Part shown: positions 21,063 through 63,114 of the stretch, in pieces
Layout: each line of letters starts with the position of its first letter
Numbering within the stretch: position 1 is the stretch's first letter
Notes under the pieces: generated by a model
Databases searched by the model: none
What the model was told of the DNA's origin: nothing
What the model saw: the letters and a program-made list of their open reading frames with translations, nothing else
Assembly (NCBI RefSeq): GCF_002288925.2
Contig: NW_022098069.1
Location: 86,950,467-87,014,466 of the forward strand
Origin: Delphinapterus leucas
Taxonomy: Eukaryota > Chordata > Mammalia > Artiodactyla > Monodontidae
DNA: 64,000 nucleotides
Direction of reading: 5' to 3'
Program-made: the position numbers and the translations under genes

Positions 21063-22424
21063 CTGTCCTCAAATTGATCTTGAGATTCTACGCAATTCCA
21101 GTTTAAATCCCAGCGGACTGGTTTTTTTTCCCGGTAGAATTTTAAGAGTTGATTTTAAAATTTACATGTGGGTGCAAGGGAGGTAGAGCAGCTGACACAA
21201 TCTTGAAAACCTAGAAAATAAGTAGAACAAAAGGGACTCGCACTCCCTGGTTTCAAGAATTCCATTAAAGTTCCGGTGACTGACATGGAGTGTGGCGTGA
21301 GGACATCCAGAAGTGGACCCAGACAGAGAGTCAGGGGATGGTTTTCCCAACAAAGGAGCCACCATCATTCAATGGGGAGAAAGTCTTCTGATGTTGGAAC
21401 AACAGGATAAACACACTGGGGAGAAATGATCCTCAACCTCTCCCTCAGACCACACACACAGGTTAATTTGTGATGTGTCACAGACCTAAACATAAAAGCT
21501 AACACTAAATCTTCTAGAAGATGTAAGAGAATATCATTCTGATGTTGAGATAGGCAAATATTTCGCAGAATACAAAAAGGTATTCACCATAAAAGAAGAA
21601 ACTGATAAATTGAACTTCACTAAAATTAAAACCTCGGCTGATCAAATGACAGTGTCAATAAAGTGTATATACATATTTCTGACAAAGGGTCGGTAGCCAG
21701 ACTATGTAATGAATCCCTACTAATTAAGATAACTGGTAATCCAACGATGAAGGGGCAGAAGGCTTGACAGAGTTATGACTAACCTATCAGCAGGTAGTGA
21801 GGCAGATCCAGCCCAGGAAACGCAGAGCACAAACACACATAGAAAAGAATGAGGTGGGGCGAGCGGAGGGGTGTGGACCGTGTGGCCACTCCAGGAAGTC
21901 CTTGGTGGCTGCGACGATAAACCCGTGACGACACCAGGACACAGGGACTCTACTTCCAGGTTTTTACCCAGCAGAGAAGAAGGAATGTCCAGAGACTGGG
22001 GTGCCAACGTCCCGGGAAACGCCCGCGTGTCCATGGCCGGGTGGACAACCAGGCCGGTGCGCATAGAGAAGCAGCGGCCCACAGAGACCACGGGAGTTTC
22101 TGGGTGAGACAAGTCAGGGACCAAGAGCTCAGTCCGTGATTTGATTTTAGTGAAGGCGAAACTCACCTGAGTTATGAAAACTGGAGTGATGGCTGTGTGC
22201 AGGGCAAGCAGACAGTCTGGAGGGGCCGGGAGCGCTGGCCACCCGGGCCCGCTGGCTAATGTGTGTGAACATTTATTTAGCAAAACTCATCCAGCTGTTG
22301 ACTTAAGATCTGTGTTTCCACACATGCCATTTTCACAACTAAGCAAGCCCACAGGGAGCGGGTGCTCACAGCCGACAGCACGTGCAGTCCACGTGGAATG
22401 CCGGGCACCGGCGGCAGTGTGAGC

Positions 22425-22442
22425 GGGGGGGGGGGGGGGGGG
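22425..22442. repeat. G18 homopolymer
   Basis: Uninterrupted run of 18 G; its length is prone to sequencing error. Confidence 0.9.
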
Positions 22443-22489
22443 CCACGCCGGCCAACCGTCTATCTAGCAAAGGTAACAGAAGACCGGCA

Positions 22490-22650
22490 CTCCTCCCACA
22501 AAACACGTGTGTGTGTTCAGCAAAAGCCACGTACAAGAGCGCTCCGGGCAGGTTTATCTGGAAACAACCAAGTGTCCACCAGCGTGTGGACGGGAAGTCA
22601 CCCTCCACACGTCCAGTGGGACGCTGCACACAGTGGAAAGGATGAGCTGC
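22490..22650 (+). mobile_element. GC-drifted L1 3' fragment
   Basis: GGAAACAACCAAGTGTCCAC and the following lines follow the L1 3' text (AACCCAAATGTCCATCAACA in typical copies), but many A/T positions have become G/C. Confidence 0.5.
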
Positions 22651-23980
22651 CCCTGCCCGTGGGCGAGCCACCCAGGGAGCCGACAGTAGGGTTCTGTTTT
22701 CACCAAGTCTGAGAACCGCTGAGCCACTCTCACCAAGAACCACCGCTGCTGGAACACTGGCCTGGGAAGGAACCGGGGGCAGCCCCGAGGGCCACACGCA
22801 CGAGCATGCGTGCAGAAATTCATCCTCGTGCGTGTGCTCAGTTAAGACCTACTTCTACAGAAAAGAAAGGGCAGGAAGGCAGGCAGAGAGGATGGGGATG
22901 GGGCCAGCAGAGACCCCGCTGCTCCCTCCCTCGGTGCAGGTGGCGGCAAGGAGCCCATTGGCCCGCGGACAGCTCTGCCCCGCACCCCTGCGGAGCCGGA
23001 AGCCCACGTGTGCGCTGGGGCCTGACTGGTGGCAGATGGGCACGGGGAGACCCACTCAGACGGCGCTGCCATCCTCGGCCCCCACTAAGCAGAGCACACA
23101 GCGACGACCTGGAGACCGTGGTCTCAGGGATGTGGACCCCGGGCATAGGGGTCGGCGTGGGCGCCTGGCAGAGGAGCAGAGGGCTGGGACCAAGGCCGGG
23201 AGCCACAGCGGCCAGCACCCAGCAAGCAGCCCGGGCGGGTCAAGGGTCGGGGAAGCACAGCAGTGAGGTCAGGAAGGAGGCCAAGGAACCCAGAAGGCTC
23301 GGCCGACATGGCAGAGAACAAGCGTGCGGGAGTGGTTAGCAGGGGCCAAAGAACCCAGCGCCGGTCCTAGCAGGAATGTCTGCAGGAACGACGGGGACAG
23401 AGATTCGCAGCACAGAGCACGCCTGGGGCCAGGTGCTGGGGTCCTGGTGGAGCTGGTGGCCCTGCCCCGACCAAGCCGGAGCGGCCTCCAGCTGCTTCTG
23501 AGCCCCCTTTGGCCACAGTGACAGAAGCTGTGTGAATTAAGAAGAGGAATTTGCCAAAGGGAACTGGGCAGCTTCTGGACTGCAGGGGGCCGAAGCAGCG
23601 GGCAGGGGGAGGCCCCTCCACCGAGGCACGACCTGCTAGGCAGAGGGGCTCATGTGGTCGCCCGCATCCTAACCCTGAGGCCCCTTGCCGCGCCATCCCT
23701 GCCGAAGTTCAGCGGGGAGATCTGAGCAGCGGCCCCTCCTCCCAGCCTGGCACCTTCTCAGCAGGAGACACGCTCTGCTTCAGGTGCCTCAAATGACCCC
23801 AGAGGGACCCCCAGTTACCAGGTGCTGCTCGGGGGGCAGCGGTGAGGCTGAAGGGGCCCTGGGGCAGGACTCTGGGACCGAGCTCACGTGGGAGCGGCTC
23901 TCCGCCAACCCAGGCCCCACCCCGGACCAGCGGCCAGGTGGCAGGCACCACCGGCGGGGTGGGATGTGCGCGCGGAACAA
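22651..23980. other. GC-rich intergenic DNA between MAEA and UVSSA
   Basis: No exon, RNA gene or clear transposon seen. It is the spacer just beyond the MAEA 3' end. Confidence 0.5.
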
Positions 23981-23994
23981 GAAGTGGAAACCCT

Positions 23995-24000
23995 TTTATT
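23995..24000 (-). terminator. MAEA polyadenylation signal AATAAA (downstream copy)
   Basis: Minus-strand GGGAATAAAAGGG, followed by T- and GT-containing sequence downstream, as expected of a cleavage region. Confidence 0.55.
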
Positions 24001-24021
24001 CCCATGTCTTAACATTTACAT

Positions 24022-24027
24022 TTTATT
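24022..24027 (-). terminator. MAEA polyadenylation signal AATAAA (upstream copy)
   Basis: Minus-strand GCTAATAAAATG. A second AATAAA lies 27 nt further downstream at 24000-23995. Either could direct cleavage near 23980-24005. Confidence 0.55.
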
Positions 24028-24759
24028 AGCTAATCAACATCAACATGCAAAAATAAGCGCTGAATACAAACCTCTACAATATGGTTTCGTGTAAACTACA
24101 ATGGTTCATTTGATTTGAAGTCATCGGTGCTTACTTCGACTGAACTATTGGCTTCTGTAATGAATAGTGTTTAGAGCTAAAGTTACGGAGCCGTCGGCAA
24201 GGCCTCTGCAGACCCCGGTCCAGTGGATTTCCACGGATACATTCTCAGGCGGGAGATAAGGCGGCACGAGGGACACGACACTGAGCCTACACACATCCTA
24301 ACACAGCCCCGTGGGCGCGGCTGCAGGCAGGCGGCGGTCCTGGCGTTTTGGCATTAGCTCTACAGAGAAGTGACAGGGTCCCTCGTGGCACCGAGTGGCC
24401 GCAGGGCAGTCTGGCATTGCCACCAACGCTCCCGGGCCACGGCCGAGGACTAGCCTGTCCCCCGGGGTTCCTCGTTAGCAAAAGGGAGGGAACTGTGAGA
24501 ACACGGGGAAGGGATCAGTTCCTATGGTGAAAGGTTCTAGCCTCCCTCCGCGTGGTCAGTCTTTAAAGAAGTTTCTCTGAAAGGTGAAAGCGCTTCAGAA
24601 GCGTCGAAGAGCTGACTTGTTACAAAATCAAGTACGAGCTTGTTAAATCTTACTTCTTCTCTTCCCAAGAGTGTTTGTCGTTGCTCACTGATCTTTGGTC
24701 GCAAGAAACAGAAAGGCAGGCAGGCAGGGGCCCGCAGCCGCCCGGGTGCGGCGACCTGC

Positions 24760-54671
<29,912 letters not shown>

Positions 54672-54901
54672 CTTGGACCGGCCAAAACATTAGCGGGCGG
54701 AGCGGAAGCGCGGCGCGCGGCACGCCGGGTAGTGACGTCGAGGGGCGGGGCGGGCCGATGCCTGCACCAATCACGCCCGGCCCCGCCCCGTGGCGGAGGA
54801 TGGGCGCCGAGAGGCGTCCGCTCCACCCAATCATCGCCGGCCTTTCTCTCGTTCAGCCAATCAGAGGGAAGCATGGCTGGGCGTGGTCTCTCCTTGAACT
54901 T

Positions 54902-54931
54902 GGGGCGGGGCGGGGCGGGGCGGGGCGGGGC
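54902..54931. repeat. (GGGGC)6 pentamer array in the MAEA promoter
   Basis: Six perfect tandem GGGGC units. They act as overlapping Sp1/KLF sites, and six G4 runs can form a G-quadruplex on the plus strand. Confidence 0.9.
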
Positions 54932-55518
54932 GGCTTCTCTCCACCCGTCGCTCGCTTGCTGCCCCAGCCCCAGTGCTACCTTCCCAGAGCGCCCCCGGGG
55001 GTTGGGGGCCGGGGTCCCGCGAGGAGCGCGGCTATGGGGGTGACTGGGCTCGCGTGGGGCGGCCCCTGGAGGCAATGACCCCTCCTTCCTGATTAGGAGC
55101 CCTCCTTACAGTGACCCTGCGTGGTAGTCGTGGCCAGAATGTCTGCAGGCCACGGGTGCCTGGCAGCCGGCTACTTTCCATGGGCCCCTCTCCGCAGAGG
55201 AATGCGTCTGGAGCTTGACACGGAGCCGCAGGTTCCCGCTGAGGAAGAGGAGAACTGAACTGGTTAAGGAAAGAGGCTCCCACAGTGTAACAAGGACCCG
55301 GTGCGGGGAGAGCATCCAGCATCCCTGGCATCCACACCGATTCTAGTTTCCTTTCAACCACTTCACATTCTTATTCCCTTTTATTCCTTTTAAAAATAGA
55401 AATTAAAGTAGGTTTCACTAGTTAAGAGAAGACTTTCAAATTAAGCCACATCTCACACTCATTTCTGAAACGATTTGTTTAAAGAAATATTAAGTTTAGC
55501 ATTGAAAAAAACACCTAA

Positions 55519-55740
<222 letters not shown>

Positions 55741-55761
55741 TAAGCTCTAGCCTCTGTCAAC

Positions 55762-56189
55762 TGTAATAATATGACAGCCAGTTATTTCACCAACAAAAGG
55801 GAGTTTACTCAGGAATAGTGGAGGAACTTCGATTCGGAATATGCAAACAAGGACAGACCACAGGCAAACCCAGAGAACAAGAAATGGGGACTTGCTTTTA
55901 TAGGGAAAAGGAGGAGTTGGGAGGGGCTGTGATAACGGAAGAGTCCATTGGAAGAGCTGGGGGCGGGGGCAAAGCATGGAGGCTTCCCATTGGCTGAGCT
56001 GCTGCAGTCTCTGATTGGCTGGGCTGCTGGGGGGTGGGGTTGGAGGGAAGTTTTCTTATTCCTGCTGGAGAGTAGGTAGAGGCATCTTCCTGTTTGGGAT
56101 AATTGACATGCGTGGTGGGTGTGAGAGCACCCACTGCGGGCCTGTCCGGACTCCAAAGGTTAGTGGAATGCTCCTTAATTAATTCTACA
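55762..56189 (-). mobile_element. Retroviral-type LTR (endogenous, old)
   Basis: On the minus strand it begins TGTAGAATTAATTAAGG and ends TTATTACA, giving TGTA..TACA termini (428 bp). Internal order fits U3-R-U5: CCAAT boxes (complement of ATTGG at 56014, 55989 and 55947), TATA box CTATAAAAG (55902-55895), and AGTAAA polyadenylation-type signal (55809-55804). Noncoding. Class not determined. Confidence 0.75.
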
Positions 56190-56201
56190 TTTTCCCCTTT
56201 T
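56190..56201 (-). other. Polypurine tract next to the LTR
   Basis: AAAAGGGGAAAA immediately precedes the LTR TG on the minus strand. This marks the copy as a 3' LTR with some internal sequence attached, not a solo LTR. Confidence 0.7.
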
Positions 56202-56800
56202 GCTCAAGATCTTTCCTTGAAAGCATCACTGATCAGGAGTCAGGATCTCCTCACCTAGTGGTTTGCCCCAGTTAACTTAAAACCAGTAATTAGGGTCAGC
56301 ATTTGGATCTTCAGAGGCTCTCATTTTAAAGAGGCAGGTTTTCATGGAGGAGGAGAGAGGAAGGTGGTGTTGGGGGCAGGGCCTGAGCACAAGATGGTTT
56401 CTAGGGGCAGAGTCTGAGGCAAAGGGAGTGGGAAGACACACAAGACCCTACGTGAGACAAAGAAGTTGGGGGCAGGGGGGGACACAAGAAGCACAAGGCT
56501 TTGGAAGCCATTTTGTTCTCCTTTTTTTCTTTACTTTTTTTTTTTTTTTGGTTGTTTCAGCCAATTTAGAAATGGTATCTTGCAAAGAGGCAATTTTACA
56601 GTTTTGTGCATGTTTGGAAGCTTCCGGTTACCAATGAAAACAAATATGCCATTCATTTTGTTTAATTTTAGAACCACGGTCCTCCAGTTTAATCTTAAGA
56701 AAAACAAGTTTAGGGAGATTGAACGTTCCCCATAATGGCCACTGTAATTCCAGATTACTTTTGGTTTGTTCAGCCCACTTAGCTAAAAATGTGCATGTGG
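56202..56800 (-). pseudogene. Probable internal remnant of the same endogenous element
   Basis: Sequence preceding the polypurine tract on the minus strand, with no intact ORF; it may continue past the SINE into 57180-57800. I could not identify gag, pol or env motifs. No 5' LTR copy found in the window. Confidence 0.35.
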
Positions 56801-56819
56801 GGAATCCATAGCTTTTTTT

Positions 56820-57167
56820 AAATTATTAATTAATTAATTAATTTTTGGCTGCATTGGGTCTTTGTTGCTGCATGCGGGCTTTCTCTAGTTGCAGGGAGCA
56901 GGGGCTACTCTTCGTTGTGGTGCACGGGCTTCTCATTGTGGCGGCTTCTCTTGTTGCGGAGCACGGGCTCTAGGGCACGTGGGCTTCAGTAGTTGTGGCA
57001 TGTGGGCTCAGTGGTTGTGGCTCGCTGGCTCTAGAGCGCAGGCTCAGTAGTTGTGATGCATGGGCTTGGTTGCTCCATGGCATGTGGGATCTTCTGAGAC
57101 CAGGGCTCGGATCCATGTCCCCTGCATTGGCAGGTGAATTCTTAACCACTGTGCCACGAGGGAAGCC
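56820..57167 (-). mobile_element. CHR-type SINE, long form
   Basis: Minus-strand long form with an (AATT)n-like tail at 56822-56842. Duplication GAATCCATAG/GGATCCATAG flanks it. Confidence 0.85.
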
Positions 57168-57179
57168 TGGATCCATAGT

Positions 57180-58070
<891 letters not shown>

Positions 58071-58074
58071 CTCT

Positions 58075-58351
58075 GGGGACTTCCCTGGTGGCACTGTGGT
58101 TAAGAATCTGTCTGCCAGTGAAGGGGACACAGGTTCGATCCCTGGTCTGGGAAGATCCCACATGCCGCAGAGCAACTAAGCCCATGAACCACAACTACTG
58201 AGCCTGCGCTGTAGAGCCTGCGAGCCACAACTACAGAAGCCCACGCCCCTAGAGCCCATGCTCTGCAACAAGAGAAGCCACTGCAATGAGAAGCCCACAC
58301 ACCACAACAAAGAGTAGCGCCTGCTCGATGCAACTAGAGAAAGCCTGTTGC
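58075..58351 (+). mobile_element. CHR-type SINE, long form, 3'-truncated at an L1 junction
   Basis: Head ACTTCCCTGGTGGCACTGTG; runs to AACTAGAGAAAGCC and then passes directly into L1 sequence without an A-tail. Confidence 0.85.
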
Positions 58352-59160
58352 ACAAGGTTTCCCTTTTCTCCACATCCTCACCAACACTTGTGATCTTTTA
58401 TCTTTTTCATAAGAGCCATTCTAACAGGTGTGAGGTGATATCTAATTGTGCTTTTGATTTGCATTTCCATGATAATTAGTGATGTTGAGCATCTTTTCAT
58501 GTATCTGTTGGTCATTTGGGTGTCTTCTTTGCAAAAACGCCTGTTTAGTCTTTCTGCCCATTTTAAATGGGTTTTTTGTTTTGTTATTGAGTGGTATTAA
58601 TTTTTTAATAGATTTTGAATATTAACCCCTTATCTATGTTTTGCAAATATTTCCTCCCAGTCCATAGGTTGCCTTTTCATTTTGTTGATGGTTCCTTTGC
58701 TGTGCAGAAACTTTAAGTTTGATATAGTCCCACTTGTTGGTTTTTTTCCTCTGTTGTCTGTGGTTCTGGTGCCATACCAAAAAAAAAAAAAAATCATTGC
58801 CAAAACCAATGTCAAGGAGCTTCTTCCCTATGTTTTCTACTAAGAATTTTAGGGTTTTGGGTCTTACATTTACATCTGATTCATTTTGAGTTAACTTTTT
58901 TGAGTGGTGTAAGACAGGAGTCCAATATCATGGTCTGCATGTGGTTTTCCAGTTTTCCCAGCACTGTTTGTTGAGTGCTGGGAAACATCCTTTCCCCACT
59001 GGATGTTCCTGGCTCCTTATCAAATATTAGTTGACTGTATATGCAGGGGTTTAATTCTGGGCTCTCTATTCTATTCCATTGGTCTATGTGTCTATTTTTA
59101 TGCCAGGACCATGTTGTTTTAATTACTATAGCTTTATAGTATAGCTTCAAATCACAGCCA
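58352..59160 (-). mobile_element. L1 ORF2 3' fragment, antisense
   Basis: Complement of L1 ORF2: CTCCACATCCTCACCAACAC, TTTTGATTTGCATTTCCATG, ATTCTATTCCATTGGTCTAT. An A-run at 58781-58793 interrupts it. Confidence 0.88.
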
Positions 59161-60364
59161 ACTCTTTCTAGAAGGGTTTCTACTCAACCAGAGAAGGTCT
59201 TTAAGCCTAATTTGTTGAACATGCCTGCCCCGCAAACACATTGGCCATAATAGTTGGCAGAAAAGCAGGGTGAATGGGGGTGTATGAGAACACTCTGAAC
59301 TGCTGTTCAAGATTCCTGATTCCTAATGAGTGAAGGCCGGGTCAACACTGTCACAACATTAGGGAGTTCTTTGGGGTTCTTTCTCTAGACAGTTACACAC
59401 AGAAAAACACCACTGCTCAACAGGAACCTTGAATAATTTATAAATTGGCCTACTTTCTTAAAAGGCCCAGAGAAAAAATGGAGTGACATTTCTTCTGTTT
59501 TGGATTTTCTCTGATCTAAGAGTTCAAACTAGTTCCTGCTTTGATAAAGTTGTCTTAGTTTCATTCCGTCGGACAATGGTAGGAACTACAGAACACTGAA
59601 CCTAAAAGCACTGATGTTCAGATGCACTCCCTCTACCTTTTGATCTAAAGCTATAGATGATCCATGTTTTATGTTAACTGGGTGACTAAAATACGTTATT
59701 AAAATTCTTATGTTTTTAAGAGTATTTCAGTTATCACCTTTAGGTCAAACAACCATCAACTGGTTGTCAGTTGTGCATGTCAATAGTGAAAAAGACAGAG
59801 CAAAAGGAGAAATAGGCTCTTTACAAATATTAATGTTCAGTTAAACACCCTCCAAGTCCGACCTGGGATAAACGATTGGTGCTTCCTACTGCCTGCACGG
59901 GGTTCACTATTTACCATTTTTGTGGGAGTATCACAGAGGCGGCATAGTGAGAATACTCTGCACATGTGGCAGGTCATACTTTACTCCTGTGTATTCAGAT
60001 GTTTGTGGAATATCTATGTGTTAACGGAAGGGATTTACTATGATGGGGGGGAAGCGATCTTACTGCACGTGGTCCTTCAACCCTAACCTCCCGTCACCTA
60101 CTCTTGCTGCAGGCATCTGTCTACACACATGGCTAAGTTTCAATATGTATATTTTCCCACTATGGAAAATTTTAATCGGTCTGTCATGTTTAGATTGCAT
60201 AAGTCATTATGTCTGACGTTCTCATAACTACCGTGTGATCAATAAGAAATAATGCTTTTAAATATACACACACACACAGAGGTGTGACACATCCCACATT
60301 TTAGTAGGTGTTCATGTTATTTATAGGGTCCTTATAAAAAGTACTTTTTAAAGAGAGGATTTAG
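59161..60364. other. Intergenic AT-rich DNA, unassigned
   Basis: Short (CA)n near 60270. No gene or diagnostic repeat recognised. Confidence 0.35.
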
Positions 60365-61865
60365 GGAAGATGGCAGAGTAGGAAGCACCTGCGAGGTGAG
60401 ACTCCATCTCCCACCTGGACAATAAATGCAGGGGCAGAATCTTCCCCGTAACCATCTGGGTACTCTGGAGTCTGTTGAAGGCTTGAAATATCCAGGAAAA
60501 GCCTTGGATGGTAAATTGTGGTTAATCTTGGTCAATTGTAGTTCTTAACACAGTAGCAGCTACCTACACTGGACCCCCTATGCTCATGGAAGACAGCTGT
60601 GCATGTGTTTCTGGAGCAGCCTACACACAGCTTGGGGAAACCAGGGTGGAGAAAAAAGACCCTGTGTAGATATTGGGGATCTGTGCTCTGGTCACTGGTT
60701 GCTGCTTCTGGTCACAGAGGTGCAGATGAACAAGCTGGTGGCCCTTGTTGCACCTCTCTCATTGTTGCAAGACCCTCCCCCTCCAGCTGAAGTGACTTCC
60801 AGGGGCTTTAAAAGGCTGGTAGCCTTCATCCCTGTTCACTTTTTTCTTTTTCCTCTTTTGGGAGCCAGACATTCAAAAACAAATGCACATATGGGGAAAA
60901 TCAGAAAGTGACCATGCATGCCCAGGGAAAGGCTCAGAAATGATCTGAGAAGACCTTAAGTTCATACCTTAGGCTTATCCTCAGCACAGAGACGGCCGAT
61001 AACGATAAACAACAACAATAACACAAAGTAGCAAACCCAAGGGAAGGGGCATAATCTGATTTCCAGAGGTATCACATTATTAGATTCAAATGTCCAGTGT
61101 TAAGTGTTCAACAACAACAACAAATCACAAGGCACACAGAGAAACAGGAAAGTATTGCTTATTCAAAGGAAAAAATAAATCAACATAAACTACCAATGAA
61201 AAGACCTGATGGTAGATCTTCTAGACGAAGACTTTAAAACAACCACCTTAAAGATCCTCAAAGAACTGTGGAGAAAGTCAAGAAAGCAATGTACAAATAA
61301 AATAGAAATATGAATAAAGACATAGAAAACCTGAAAAAGAAACCAAAAAGATATTCTGGAGCTGAAAAATACAATAACTAAAATAAAAATTCAACACATG
61401 GATTCAAAGGCAGATTTGAGCTGGTAGAAGAAAGAATCGGTGAACTTGAAGATAAGACAATGGAAATTAGTGAGTCTGTGGGACAGAAAGGAAAAGATTG
61501 ACGAAAAGTGAACAGAGCCTAAGGGACATGTGGGACACCATCAAGCAGAGCAACATTCACACTGTGGGAGTCCCAGGAGGAGAAGAGAGAGAAAAAAGGG
61601 CAGGGAGAATATTTGAAGAAATAATGGCCAAACACTTCCCAAATTTGATGAAATACATGAATATAAATATCCAAGAAGCTCAACAAAATCCAAGTAGGAT
61701 GAACTCAAAGAAACCCACACTGAGACACACTATAATCAAACTTTCAAAAGACAAAGACCTTCCAAGACAAAATCTTGGAAGCACCAAGTGAGAAGCAAAT
61801 CATCATACACAATCCTGAATGAGATTATCAACAGATTTCTTATCAGAAGTTTTAGATGCCAGAAA
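60365..61865 (+). mobile_element. Older L1 (5' UTR and ORF1), left half
   Basis: Starts with GGAAGATGGCAGAGTAGGAA, the typical L1 5' UTR opening, and runs into ORF1. It is interrupted at 61866 by another L1 and resumes at 63115. Confidence 0.75.
61498..61791 (+). pseudogene. L1 ORF1p fragment (97 codons, broken)
   Basis: FEEIMAKHFPNLMKYMNINI and QEAQQNPSRMNSKKP match the L1 ORF1p RRM/CTD region. Upstream frame is disrupted and it ends early. Confidence 0.8.
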
Positions 61866-63114
61866 AAATTCTCTAAGATAAATCAGAGAATTCATGTTTT
61901 CTTAGGTCACGCTCCCAAGGCAATAGAAATAAAAGCAAAAATAACAAATGGGACCTAATCAAACCTAGAAGCACAGCAAAGGAAACCATAAACAAACTGA
62001 AAGGGCAACCTACAGAATGGGAGAAAATATTTGCAAAGGATGCAACAAATAAGGGCTTAATTTCCAAAATATACAAACAGCTCATACAACTCAATAACAA
62101 AAAGCCAAACAACCCAATCAAAAAATGGGCATAAGACCTAAATAGACATTTCTCCAAAAAAGATATACAGATGGCCAACAGGCACATGAAATGATGCTCA
62201 ACAGTGCTAATTATCAGAGAAATTCAAATCAAAACTACCATGAAGTATCACCTCACACCTCACAGTCAGAATGGCCATCCTCAAAAAGTCTACAAATAAT
62301 AAATGCTGGAGAGGGTGTGGAGAAAAAGGAACCCTCCTCCACTGTTTGTGGGAAAGTAAATTGGTGCAGTCACTATGGAAAACAGTATGGAAGTTCCTTA
62401 AAAGCTAAAAGTAGAGTTGCCATATGATCCAGCAATCCCACTCCTGGGCATGTATCCAGAGAAAACTATAACTTGAAAAGATACATGGACCCCAGTGTTC
62501 ATAGCAGTGCTATTTACAGTAGCCAAGATATGGAAACAATCTAAATGTCTATTTACAGATGAATGGATAAAGAAGTTGTGGTGTATATATACACAATGGA
62601 CTACTACTCAGGGATAAAAAAAAGAACGAAATAATGCCATTTGCAGCAACATGGTTGGACTCATATTATCATACTAAGTGAAGTAAGTTGGAAAGAGAAA
62701 GACAAACGCCATATGATATCACTTATATGTGGAATCTAAAATATGACACAAATGAACTTATTTAGGAAACAGAAACAGACTCACAGATATAGAAAACAAA
62801 CTTATGGTTACGAAATAGGAAAGGCAGTGAGGGAGGGATAAATTAGGAGTTTAGGGTTAGCAGATACAAACTACTATATATAAAATAGGTAAACAACAAG
62901 GACCTACTGTATAGCATAGGAAACTATATTCAATATCCTGTAATAAGCTATAATGAAAATGAATATGAAAAGGAGTATGTATATATGTATAACTGACTCA
63001 CTTTGCTGTACACCAGAAACTAACACAACATTGTAAATCAACTATACTTCAATTTTAAAAAGGTAAATGTGGAGAAATAAACATTTGTGTGTAAATTGAA
63101 AGAAAAGAAAGAAA
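61866..63114 (+). mobile_element. Younger 5'-truncated L1 inserted into the older L1
   Basis: Second half of ORF2 and 3' UTR on the plus strand (for example TGGGAGAAAATATTTGCAAA, TACTGTATAGCATAGGAAAC), ending in an A-rich tail. Target duplication TTAGATGCCAGAAA (61852-61865) and TTAGAGGCCAGAAA (63115-63128), one mismatch. Confidence 0.85.

Larger units (their letters stand above)
18890..22330 (+). mobile_element. Old L1 remnant (ORF1 end to 3' end), interrupted by an LTR and a CHR SINE
   Basis: Plus-strand L1 text runs from the ORF1-ORF2 spacer (CATCACCAGCAGATCTG) through ORF2-like sequence (for example ATGCAAGGTTTGTTTAACCA and AATTGAACTTCACTAAAATT) to a decayed 3' end near 22240-22330. No open ORF2 remains. 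Insertions: CHR SINE at 20424 and MaLR-like LTR at about 20800. Confidence 0.75.
23985..24759 (-). other. MAEA: MAEA 3' untranslated region (inferred)
   Basis: Follows the MAEA stop codon. On the minus strand, AATAAA signals occur at 24027-24022 and 24000-23995, about 740-765 nt after the stop. The stretch 24000-24180 is AT-rich and repeat-free, unlike the GC-rich flanks. The exact cleavage site is not visible; the lower end given is an estimate. Confidence 0.65.
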
